Origin: Nissolia schottii
Taxonomy: Eukaryota; Streptophyta; Magnoliopsida; Fabales; Fabaceae
Reading direction: 5' to 3'
DNA: 64,000 nucleotides
Assembly (NCBI GenBank): GCA_003254905.1
Contig: QANU01099453.1
Location: 1,360,060-1,424,059 of the forward strand
In this document: one piece after another, positions 37,060 to 48,531 of the stretch
How positions within the stretch are numbered: the stretch's first letter is position 1
Layout: each line of letters begins with the position of its first letter
The notes under the pieces: generated by a model
The model's database searches: none
What the model saw: only the letters and a program-made list of their open reading frames with translations
What the model was told of the DNA's origin: nothing
Made by a program: the position numbers and the translations under genes

Positions 37060-38027
37060 GCGCGTGAATTGAAGTGCGCCCCCTTTTTAATTTCCTAATT
37101 TATTTATTTATTTTTTAATTTTTCGTCATAAATATTCAATTGAATGCATCAATTGCATTTTTGTACCTTCCCTATGGGCGCACACTACACAGTGATTTTC
37201 CTCAACGACAATAGCAAGTACCCCCCTTTCTCTTCTTCTTCTTCTTCTTCATTTCTGAAATTGAGTTCTTGCTGAATCCAAGGTTGGGGAGTTCTTCACT
37301 TTTTTTTTTGCATAGTTAATTTGATTATGCGGTTCAATTTCTGTCTTTTTTATTTTTTATTTTTTGTGCTTCGCTATCCATTGTTTTGTTCTCTGCATGG
37401 TGTTGGATCAGTTGGTGTTTGCGTTCCAAGTTGGAAGCTTTCCGTGTGGAAAAATTTTGGGTTGGGGTTTGTTTTTGGATTGGTGTAATATCGAGGTTTG
37501 ATCTAGAAAACTAATGGAGTGAAGTGATGCTTGATGATGGTTTCTGCTTTTGTGTCTTGCAATTGCAAAAAAATTTCTGAAGCATAAGATCCCCGGAGGA
37601 GGAGCATTTTCTATTCGTTCTCCCGAAAAGAAGATTAAAAAGGACGTTTCCTTTGATGACATTATAATATTGAGCGGTGTTGAAAGTTGAAACCAATTAT
37701 CATATTAGATACTCTTACTAGTTTTTTGTATATTCAAATTGGTAACTTCTGATTGGAGTTGAATGGAATTGGTCATGGAAAATGCTTTCACTTGGGTTTT
37801 TTAATAATAAGGGGAAAAAGGGGTGGGGTTGGGGTCTTATAGTAATACATACAGTACGTGGGCTTGCAACTTATTCCATGTTATGAATTTCTACAAAATT
37901 GGCTGTATCTCATTGTCTTACCAATCTCTTAATCCACAACTTTTTTTCAGGTTTCTTGCCGGTGTGGAATCATTTTGGCGTTGTCCGACAAAGGTTTCAG
38001 ATTCCTTGTGAAGTTTAATGTTAAGAG

Positions 38028-41000
38028 ATGGGTTTATATGAGCACTCAGATGTACTTCAGTGGGGTCTTAATATTCTTGATGGTGACCCTAGTTATGGTC
38101 CTGGATACTATGGCGACATGAGTCAGCAGACTCAGTATGATGCTTGCGACATCTATAATGGACACTACTTCCATAGCCATTATGATAATGAATGTAACCA
38201 TGTAGAGAATGACGAGATCATTGCACGTACTCTTCAAGAAGAGTTTTCACAGCTAGAGATTGCTGAGTGTTCAAGGTATTTACAGGGAGGTGAAGAACAA
38301 TTCCATGTTTCTGAGACTGAGCCTACGCCTGCGTATGATTGGAATAACTCCTCAATGGTGAACTATTCCTCAGGAGGTATCGTTAAAGTCACAACCTGCT
38401 TTGTTATTGTTTATATTTTACAATTTATCTATTTTACTGTGTGTTAGTTGATTCAATCAAGCCCAGCCCAACTAGTAGGACAAGGCTTAGTTGTTGTTGT
38501 TGTTGTTTGGTTAATTCAATCGAATATTTTATACATGCAGATGTAGTTCATGAGTATGCCCAAGAAGAAGTTGATGATGCAGAACCTTCTACTTCATGTT
38601 CTAGTCCTTGTGAAACAGGGGAGTACTCATTAGAGCTGACTGACAATTATCCACTTGATGATGAAGTAGGGAGGAGATTGAGTCAGATGATACCAATTCC
38701 TGTATGTTTAGCCTCATCTGCTTCTGTAGATTCTTTTTTGGATCTGCTATTGAAGCAATAAATAGATATTTAGCATCCTTTAATGATCATTTAGGTACCA
38801 AACATGATTCGCCATGTTATGCTTTTGTCAACTTCTACGGATTGTTTTCTTTCTGGACTACATTTTCATCTTATTAATTTAAGAGAAATGCTTTTATGCA
38901 TGAAATTGAGTTTTGTAATGAAGTGAAACATGCTCATTGGCCAATCTCCTGCTATTTACGCCAAACCCAAGTTTTCGATCCTTTGATTTTTTAACTCTTT
39001 TCTCATGGGCTGTAGTAATACTTTGTTCGGTTTTCGTGGAATAAGTGTCGGGCCAAATAGCACTGCTGCAAAATTAATTGGTGTTTCTAGTGAATTTTTT
39101 TTTTGTCTTCTTATTTTAAGTTGTGGGTTGCCAAAAGACATATTCTAAAATTTCATCAATTTTTATGCAGAGATGTATGAAGCAACTTCTGGTTTAAACC
39201 GCCCCCTCTGATAAAGTGATCATTTAAAACAATAGAAACTGAAATTATCTAATTTTCTACCACTATAGTTTCTCCAAGCACCCAGTTTTACACTTTCTGT
39301 TGTTTGTTATTTTCCTTTTTCCCTTTTTTTACAACGAATTTTGTCCCCTTATATTCAACTTACAGCCTTTCACATGTATTGTATTTTTTCTAAATTTCAT
39401 TTCTATTGATCGTTTGTATGACTTGTGTATGGGACTGTGGTGCTTAAATTGCATTTCCCCCTGTTTTCTAGCATGTTCCAAAAATTAATGGAGAAATTCC
39501 TTCAATTGATAAAGCAACTTCAGATCATCAAAGGCTTCTGGATAGGTATTAGTCATACACATTTTTATTTCTTCGAAAAAATATTATTGCTACTACGATT
39601 TGTATATTGCTTTTGTCCAGTGAATGAATATTGCTATGTCCTTTGTTTTTTGTTGTCATCCACTATTTCTTTTTTCTTGGTATCATTTAAGTTTAAGCTA
39701 TCATCGCAAATGGGCTTCATTGTGGGTTGTTTTGTCCTTTTTTAATTTGTAATTAGATTAGCCTGGTCGGAAGAACTATTTATTCTGTGGCTTTTCTTTT
39801 GTCAGACATTAATCAACATGCCAAATTAAGCTTTGCAAATGTTTAAATAGGTTGCAGCTATATGACTTTGTGGAGAACAAGGTACAAGGTGATGGTAATT
39901 GTCAGGTTTGTTGCTTCTAATCCTCACTCCTTTCTTATTTTCCGACTATCCATATGGGCTGAGTAGATTTCATTAATTTTATATCATAACTGTTGAGAAA
40001 TATAAATTATTTATGTGATGAGGGAAGTCTCTAAATTTTCGTGTTGGGGTTAGCTTTTTGCATTTTGAACTAAATTTTCAAGCTTTCCAGGGATCGGAAT
40101 CTTTCCTGCCCGCTGTTGTTTCCTAGTTTTCCTCCTTTACGTTAGTTCCTTAAAATCAGATTTGTTCCTATTGTTCAACTCCATTTTCCATTTCTACCCT
40201 TGTAATTCACAAGCATTAAGGCCCCAGAGATTTGGAGTAATGAAAGGTGTTTGTTGCCTCTGCATTGGGTGAGCTATACATAACTGATTAGGTAGCATAA
40301 CCTAGAAGACTTTCTGGATCACATAATAATTATTTATATTTTTCTGCAGTAGCTTAGTATAGAGTAAACTTTATATACTCATTTTATGTTTTTTCCTCCT
40401 CAGTTCCGAGCACTGTCTGATCAATTGTATCATGCACCTGATCATCACAAGTATGTTAGAAGACAAGTTGTGAGTCAGGTTTGTCATCTAGTGGGTTTTC
40501 TTAGTATGCAATCCTTTCTTTGGTGCAATTATAGTTGGATTCTGATTGTTGAATGATTTTTATAACCAGCTCAAATCTAATCCAGAGATTTATGACGGTT
40601 ATGTTCCCATGGAATATGATGACTATTTGGAGAAAATGTCTAAGTAATAATTACTCTCCCTCTTTGTCGCTCTCTTTGTGCGGGTCTGCACACGTGTATG
40701 TGCGTGCAATTTATTTTTGGCTAACCATTTGTCCCTTTTCTTTCATTTAAATTAGGAGTGGAGAATGGGGTGATCACGTCACGCTTCAAGCAGCTGCAGA
40801 CTCGGTACCTCCTTTGCAACTTGATTACTCTTCCATATAACTTTTTTTTTTCAGCACGTTTTTCAATTATTCTTTCAGTTGCTCTGAGACAAAATGTTTT
40901 TACTAATTCATAGGATTCCGATTAACCATTATTTTGTTACTGTCATCATTTATACTTCTAGTAGTGAGTGGATGATTGAATTTGGCTGTGGACAACCAAA

Positions 41001-42393
41001 TTGTTGTCTGTTTATAAATGTGGGCCATTTGTCTGGCTCTGTAATAATAGTTTCAAGTGTACGCCCTTCATATCGCGAGGGTGTTAATAGAATCATCCGT
41101 GCACGTTTTCATTAAAAAAATAATGGGTTTTGCTAACAGTGTCCTTGGGGAATAAAAAATATGATGTTTTTCAATGCTATCAGTAAACTTACTGTTTCAA
41201 TAAAAAAAATTCCTTTTCTTGAGTGCCCTTGGGGTATTAATATTGAATTTAAAGTGTGGGTATATCACATTTTTTTTCTGTGTAGTATAGAGTTTGTTAA
41301 TCCTCCCTCCCCTTTCAAATTCTCCCTATATGACATTTTCAATGGCTATATACCCTATCTGTTTCTTGAGATGATGTCATTGCTAAGTTTAGATTAATAT
41401 TTGGAATTAACTATGCAATGATATGACTTTTCACTTATATTAGTTCCTTGAAATTTCTTTATCTTTCTTTTTCCTCCAGTTTGGTGTGAGAATATTTGTG
41501 ATGACTTCGTTCAAGGACACCTGTTGCATAGAGATTCTTCCTCATTTTGAGAAGCCAAAAGGAGGTTGGTTGTCTTCATGATGATTCTGAGGAGAGGATT
41601 TATCTTTTGCACCAAAAAAAAAAAAACAATGCTGCTTTCATAAGATGCAATAGTGCTGAATGATTATCAAACTGCTTTTTATCTATTTCTATTGTGATGG
41701 AAATCAATTACTTGTGAAAATTGTTTGAATAAATTTTCTATTCATATGATCATTATTTTGTATCATACAAGTAATCGTACTTGTCTGATGATCAACTTGG
41801 CTAATATGATAATTCATTGCAGTGATTTTCTTAAGTTTTTGGGCAGAGGTTCATTACAACTCCATCTACCCTCAAGGAGGTACTTCCACACACTTCATTT
41901 CATAAACTATCTTGCAAATGTTTTCAATCACTTGGTTGGAATTTACTAGAATTTTGATAGATCAACCTTTCCCATGTTTGGCAAAATTTCCCTTGACTCT
42001 CTTTGTGATGAGATTTCATTTTTTGCTGTTGCTTAATATGTAGTTTACTTCAACTTGCTGAGCCAATTCAAATTGTTTTGATCTTCTTTTCCCATTTTTT
42101 AGGGATTTGCATACTGTATGTAAAGTAAGATTATCTCCAAAGTAAGAAAGCGATGAGATAACTACCCTTAAATCAATAAAGTGCATTATGTGCGAGTCTC
42201 CCTGAATAATCTAAGGGCGATTGTCCACTCACTTTAAAGAGCCTTTTCCCTTTCTATATACGTGGAGATTTATTTATTTTTTCCAAATATTGGATGTTGG
42301 TTTGGCTTATGTTATTCTACTGATCCAGATATTCCTTCAAATGAATCGAGGAAGAAGAAAAGATGGTGGAACTTTGGGAGTAATAAGCATTAG
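38028..42393 (+). CDS. OTU-domain deubiquitinase (OTU9/10-like), 10 exons
   Basis: Coding exons 38028-38376, 38541-38701, 39472-39545, 39851-39905, 40404-40478, 40570-40643, 40756-40804, 41480-41564, 41823-41879, 42329-42393; phases close to 347 residues. The OTU cysteine protease core is clear: QGDGNCQFRALSDQLY with D209 and nucleophile C212, then WGDHVTLQAAAD, and the catalytic His in WAEVHYNSIYP (H318). The acidic N-terminal half (about 1-170) is not conserved in sequence type and may be a regulatory arm. The last exon encodes a basic tail (SRKKKRWWNF) seen in the plant OTU9/10/11/12 group and possibly nuclear-targeting. The enzyme should cleave ubiquitin from substrates; linkage preference cannot be read from sequence. 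Confidence 0.93.
38451..38523 (+). mobile_element. 5'-truncated SINE/LINE tail in OTU intron 1
   Basis: A 53-base insert ends in GACAAGGCTTAG followed by (TTG)n, the 3' signature of many plant retroposons. It is flanked by ATTCAATCAA (38451-38460) and ATTCAATCGA (38514-38523), a 10-bp duplication with one change. Confidence 0.6.
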
Positions 42394-43318
42394 AGTCTTG
42401 GCTGTGGCCTAGAGAGCACAACCATTTTGGACCATTACAATTTTCCTTGTTCAGGAATTTATTTATACCCCCTCAGCCCAAATTATCTTGGCTGGTCATT
42501 TTTTATAATTTATTTGATTTGATATATCCTTGTTTAATTATATAAATCTGGGTATTCTGACAGTTGCATCCCAGTGGCATCTTGGATGCTTTGCGGAAGA
42601 AACTAATTAATTTTATACATAAAGGATTAGACATTAAAACGGATCAGATAGACTAGTTGGTTTCCATCTTGATTAGTTTGGATTCCTAATTAGGTTTTCT
42701 GAAATCCATCACAAAGTTTTAAAACATAATGATGTGTTGATATAACATTAGAAGAGTTTAACTTTTAATGTGTTTGTTATTAGTCAAATATTTTAATTTA
42801 ATGGAGTCAATGCCTAGGTTGGTCTGTGGAAATGTCCTGGTTACCTAAGTTGGTTTCTTAAAAACTTGTAGTACTATGATGGTTCTTGTAAAATTTGAAC
42901 GTAGAGGTTAGTTGTGTTGTTTTCTCTTTTCTCTATCCTAATGACCTCATCAGATCTTAAAATTACCCATGTCCAACCTATGAAATTCCTAAATGACCCT
43001 TACTCACCCCACCGCCCGAACCACTTAGCCCAACCACCAGAGTACCAGACATTCTTCTTCTTTCTCCTCCTCATCTTACTCCATTGCCTCTTCCTCAAAA
43101 ATTGACAGACTCACTACTATCCACCTCTCCTCCATTATCCTCTTCCTCACCCTATCCCCCACAACTAATAAAAATAGAAGACTGTAACAATAACCCTCCA
43201 ACACCTTTATTTCCTCAATCCCTCCATTATCTTCCTTGTGCCGGGGTCGGCAAACTGTGGTGGCGGCGACCTTGTGCCAAACGACGACAATGATGATTGC
43301 GTGCCCAGCAGTGGTGAC
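42394..43318. other. OTU 3' region and low-complexity intergenic DNA
   Basis: The part 43060-43220 is CT/CCT-rich. The base composition changes at about 43319, where the LTR-like block starts. No gene seen. Confidence 0.5.
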
Positions 43319-44512
43319 TGTAACAACCCGACTTTTTCCTTCGAATTAAAATGCTATTTAAGGAAAAATTAAAAATAATATAATAAGGAAAAGGCAAGAT
43401 AAAATGAATTAAAATTTAAATATTAATTTTATTTCTGTAATATTAGTTAAAAATAATTCGTTGACGATCTCGTGCCGTCCGGTGACGTTCGGATCGAAAT
43501 TAGGGTTTTATTGTAATTTCTTTACGACTCACAGGAGTCTGTAAAATAAATTAATATGAAATTAAATGTAAGAAAATGTCATCTAAGATTTTAATATTAA
43601 CCGGGATAATTAATAGGTCACAACGGTATGCCCGGAATATTTTAGGACGTCCGGACATAAACAATTAATGAACAAACATAACCTAAAACACTAAGGGCAA
43701 AATTGGAATTTTGCATGGCCATGAGACAAAGAAAGAAAGCCACGGCCAGCCCTCCAAGACCGAAGCCCTCATCTCAAATTTCCTAAGTTCCATTTCTTCC
43801 AAAACTCTCAAAAACCTAAAGCTTTCCCAAAGTTCTCCAAAGTTCCATCAAGGTAAAATCATCATCCTTTGTTCTTCATCATCTTAAATCACTCTCAAAT
43901 CACTTAAGGAAGCAAGCTAACATCAAGATTAGGAAGTGTCTTCAAGAGGAATTCAAGAATCAAGTTCCATAACCCTAAACTCCATAATCTAGGGTTTATG
44001 CTTTTCTTGACAAAGAAGAGTTCAAGCAAGCCAACAAGCTTTAAGCTCATCATCATAATTCATTCTTAAGTCCCTAAGGAAGGCAAAGCAAGCATAGTTG
44101 GTAAGTTTCATCACTTGGTGAAGAACCAAGCTTCCATGGCCATATTTACCCTAATTATGTCAAGTTTTCATTCTAGGTCAAGAAACCTTCAAGTAAGCAA
44201 GCAAGGCTTGGTTTCCTTTTCTACTAGCATCAAGAAGCTCTTGAGGAAGTGGGTAACCCTAGTTCCTCATCTCTTGGATGATGGATGAGTGTTGCATGCT
44301 TGTATGTGTATGTATGTGAAATTTAGATTATGGACATAATTATTAGAAATGATGTTAGGACTTAGGGAGACAATTCTGAAGGGTCTTGTGACCTTGATTA
44401 TATGTGATTATTATGCTTGAATCATGTGTGAGACTCATGTAGGGTGCCATGGAAGAGAAGGGAAGAAAATGGAAGAGAATGGCAATTCGGTTTGCATGTC
44501 TCGAACAGGGGT

Positions 44513-44714
44513 CGCTGAGCGACGTCTCAGGCACCGCTGAGCGAGACATGGCTAACGTGGAAAGGTGAAAAGATATTTTTAAATTAAGGCGGTGGAAGAA
44601 GGCTCGAGAAAGTTTAGTCGCTGAGCGATAAGGTTGGTACCGCTGAGCGATGCAACCTTTATCGCTGAGCGCCAAGGTCCAAACCGCTGAGCGAACCTCA
44701 GTTTTCGCTGAGCG
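44513..44714 (+). repeat. Seven CGCTGAGCG motifs in 200 bases
   Basis: Copies at 44513, 44535, 44619, 44641, 44663, 44685 and 44706. Five lie 21-22 bases apart in two groups. The motif is a 9-base odd palindrome in outline (CGCT-G-AGCG). It is inside the LTR-like block. Confidence 0.9.
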
Positions 44715-45594
44715 GCTTGAGACTAAGGAAAGCTGATGGTACCCTCTTGAGGCTCATAGTATGGTATTTGATGCTGTATGATGATTGATGGCTGGATTGT
44801 ATGCACGTATATGCTGTATGTTAGGAATTAAGATGGAATATGCATGTTATGGGTAAATTATGTTGAAATATGTGATATGCCATGTACTCTGAGACACCTA
44901 GTTAAAGATATGATAATTAACTCTGAAATAAGGAAAGATGCTGAAATGAACCATAGGGAACAAGTATGCCATGCTGCAGGTACAAAATGCTGAATTACTG
45001 CTGAACTGCTGAATCAGGGCCAATGCCCAATACTGCTGAACTAGGGCCAATGCCCATACTGCTGAAACATGGCTATATGCCACATACTGAAAAGGGCTAA
45101 ATGCCCCAATACTGAAATTGGCTATATGCCACATGCTGCTGAGGCCGTGATCACGAGAGCCAGATAACAAGCCCATTTCAGTAGGTCGGATAGACATACT
45201 GAAGATGGAAGCCCGCCACAGGTGGTGTCGAGATGGCATACCTGGAGGTGTGCGGTTACCACGCCTATGCATTGTCGTACGGGGGCAAGCTTAGGTGGGG
45301 GTACAATACCAGCCCACTGTCGAGGGGTCCCTAGGGGCACACGGCAGGTGGAAGCCCACCGCAGTAAGGTCAGGACAGTGTCGGCCTATACTGAGGGTGT
45401 GAGGTTATTCCGTCATACTAGTGTCAACAGAGGACATTATTATGGTGGGAATAACACCTATGCTGTTATACTGCTGTATTCTGCTGCACTGCTGTATTCT
45501 GTTATGCTGTTAAATGCTGTTACTCTGTTACATTCTGCTGGACATGTTATGCTGCTCATTCTGTCATGGTTATGTTGATGATTCTGTGATATGT

Positions 45595-45672
45595 ATTCTG
45601 CTGAATTCTGTTATGTTTATATTCTGCTGAATTCTGTTATGTCTGTATTCTGCTGAATTCTGCTATGTCTGT
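45595..45672 (+). repeat. Three tandem copies of a 26-bp unit
   Basis: Units 45595-45620, 45621-45646 and 45647-45672, each like ATTCTGCTGAATTCTGTTAT followed by GTCTGT. They lie within a longer CTG-rich stretch (45460-45760). Confidence 0.85.
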
Positions 45673-46513
45673 ATTGGATGATGTGATGTTTATTCTGATG
45701 ACTCGGTTATGCTGAATGTATTCTGATTACATGCCGTTATTCAATTCAATTTCTGCTGTTATGCCGTACCGTCAAGAGCACGCTCGAGACGGTTAAGTAT
45801 ATTCACGAACTGTTAATCAGCACGAGAATGTAGTAAGCAAGAATAGTTCCCATGTCACATGTTAATGCTGATAAAGCCGTTCAGATAGGCAAGATAATAA
45901 ATAGTAGGCTGATTAGTATGTATGTTCACTAGAGATCTCTGAGCGGCCTGAAGTCCGACATAATCTGATGTACGACTCAGGAACTAAGGTTATTTCCACT
46001 GAGAACCTACCGTTCTCATTCCCCACTGTTTTATGACTTCAGGTACAGAAGAGGATGAATCATATTTTGAGGATGCAGAAGAGCCGCCAGATGAGCCATG
46101 AGCGGCTAGAAGATAGATAGATGGTTATGTTTTGCCAAGGGCTTACTGAGTAGCATTCCAGTAGTCCTTGTGTTTTGATGCTGTATATGCTGGATTTTGT
46201 ATTTGATGTTTTGATCTATGTACATATTATGTATACAGTGATATGACTTTGTATGGTGGACCCACTGAGTGTATATTATATGTTCTATTTCTCATTATGC
46301 TATCCGCTTTGTTATTATATTTGTTTATTCCAAACGCATGGCTCTATTTTATTATTAATGTGATACAAGTACAAGTTTAAAACGGGTCCTTATTTTATGA
46401 GCAATGACTACTTTCAAAAGATAACTATGGACTAAGGTATTCCGACCAAGTAGACAACAACCTAGTGAGCTTTGTTTACTACGTACGGGTAAACAGTTAG
46501 CTAGGGTGTTTCA

Positions 46514-48531
46514 CCATTCTCTAGGAGGGCGCGTCCAATGGTGATAGTGTATGGGGGTGGGTGGAAATCGTTTTGGAGTGAGGATGAGGATGTGGCTGTG
46601 GCTGTGGCTGTGTTGTGCTGAAATGACGATGGTGACTGGTGAGGCGAGGGAAAGTGAGTGTGGGGTCTAAGAGAAGAAGAAATGCCTTGCGAGTTTGAAA
46701 TGGTTTGGGGGACCTAGTAGGGCTTTTTATTTTTTTTTAAAAGAAGACGAGAAATGACATCATTTTCTCTCACAAAACATTGTCGTTTTGAGTAGGAGAG
46801 AGAGGTTGTATGGGTTGTGTTCCATGTAGGAGAGAGGAAACAATGATCAATATGACCCTAAAAGTCTTTTCGGTAGCATTTGGTAATCTTCTTAGAACAA
46901 AAAATACGAAGACAATTAGGATATAAACATGTTTGAAAAATAAGATAAAAACATAAAACTTAAAAATGTGTTTGTTTTGAGATAATTTTTAACTAATTTT
47001 TTTTACATCCAGAAAAGAAAAATACAGAAGATATGTCTGAAACGCAAGAGACATGTCTGTATTGTACCTTCAAAACAGAGAGACACAAGGGACGCGTCTA
47101 TGTTGTCTCCGCATTTCCGTATTTACTGTCTTGGAACACTTACCAAATACTAACTTATAGACCAATCTAGGCACGGATCATATTTGCAGGACCAGCCTTA
47201 CTATTACCCCAATTTTATTGATACAAACATTTTGATATCAAAATTAAATCCAATTATATGAATCATTCAAGACATTGCTTTAGAGAATCAAATATATTAT
47301 GACATCTTTATGCTCCCAACTAATTTGTAGGGGAAATAACTCTTTGTTTTATTTTAGAGGAGAAAGTGAGAAATTTTTACCTTTTGATTAATGAAGTGGG
47401 TTTTGTATATAAGTTTCACGTTATTGATCTAAAGGTGTGAACTTTGACTTTTTCATCTAAAATAAGATATTTGGTTATAAGGATTCAAATTCAATTTATA
47501 GATAGACAAAAGTTCTTTCACAAGTCTAAAATCGCTATACTAAAGACCAATACTTGGTTGATTAAGGTCTTGGGTTTGAATTTTATGGATGAAAAAAAAT
47601 TGCTATACTAAAGGATACCATATCATTTGTCCAAACAATGTAGGTTGAGTGGGGAACTTACAAATGTTGTGAAAGTGTGACAAGACTAATGTTTTTTTAA
47701 TTAAAATTTTTAAAATAGTGACATAGTAAGATGTTATTTATCTTTGAATTAATATAGTGCATTGTAGGTGAATTTTAATATAAGTTTAATTGCTAGATAT
47801 TGATAGTGCAAAGGTAGTGAGGAGTAAAAAATACAAGTCGAACCTTAAGTTCTCAACTTATGTGATGCATGAATCACTAGGCAGTAGGTTCAATTGTTAT
47901 ATCCTATTTTGAGTTGGACTCCATATCTCACTTGTTTAAAGTGGTTCGCCTTATCCAAAGAAGACTCCTTGTGACATCACATAATCCGATGCCAATCCCT
48001 ACTCGCTTCTAGGACCTGATTATGGCACAATCACCACCTTACTACCCAAAAAGGGTCGATTCATGGGATTTTACATTCTTACCCTTGTAAGGTGGGCTCA
48101 GGTGTTTTATTAGCTACTTTGGCCAACTTTGGTATAACACAATCTTTTTTTTTTTTTTGAGTATTCAAAAACCAAAATAGTTTTAAATTGAAATTATAAC
48201 AATTTTTTTTTCAAAGTATATTTTGGGCTGACACTATTATTTTTTTAAAAGTTAAAAACAGTACAGGGGTGATTGACAGGCGAAGCCCATGGATGGGCTT
48301 TAGGAAGCCGACCCACATAAAAGTGGGTGACCCACCCAGAGCCAGTGATAAGGATTGGCATTCGGTAATCGAAGATTTTTTCTCTCTATTCCCATAAATA
48401 AATAATCTTGATATTTTGTATCCATCTATGCATAGAGTATGATTTATCTACAATCCCTGCTTAGAAGCTAGTTCAGTTCAGTCAACAACACTGTTATGTT
48501 CTAGTGTTTATATAGTTTACTAAATTGAGGC
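46514..48531. other. Intergenic DNA upstream of SIG6
   Basis: The first part (46540-46700) is GT-rich (GGCTGTGGCTGTG). It then holds the element at 46872-47154 and repeat scraps, including AATATAGTGCATTGTAGG near 47754. The SIG6 promoter should be in the last few hundred bases; I see no convincing TATA box. Confidence 0.5.
46872..47154. mobile_element. MITE-like element of about 283 bp
   Basis: The left end GGTAGCATTTGGTAA pairs with the reverse complement of TTACCAAATACTAAC. Further pairing continues inward (AATACGAAGACAA with TTGTCTCCGCATTTCCGTATT). No clear duplication, no coding sequence. Confidence 0.55.

Larger units (their letters stand above)
43319..46513. mobile_element. LTR-like retroelement remnant, possibly a large solo LTR
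   Basis: It starts TGTAACAACCCG, a common start of legume LTRs, and can be read to a TG..CA-type end GGGTGTTTCA at 46504-46513. The block has its own composition, internal satellites (listed separately) and no gag/pol frame. I could not find a clean target duplication, a primer-binding site or a second LTR, so the limits and class are uncertain. It could be a solo LTR of a Tat/Ogre-type element or a non-autonomous element. Open frames here of up to 124 codons show no domain. Confidence 0.5.

Noticed and set aside
44513..44714. CRISPR-like regular spacing of CGCTGAGCG
   Set aside because: The repeat is only 9 bases, the spacers are about 13 bases or irregular, and the setting is plant retroelement DNA.
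45222..45578. 118-codon frame and its minus-strand counterpart at 44898-45340
   Set aside because: Both lie in the LTR-like block, overlap each other on opposite strands, and lack gag/pol motifs.
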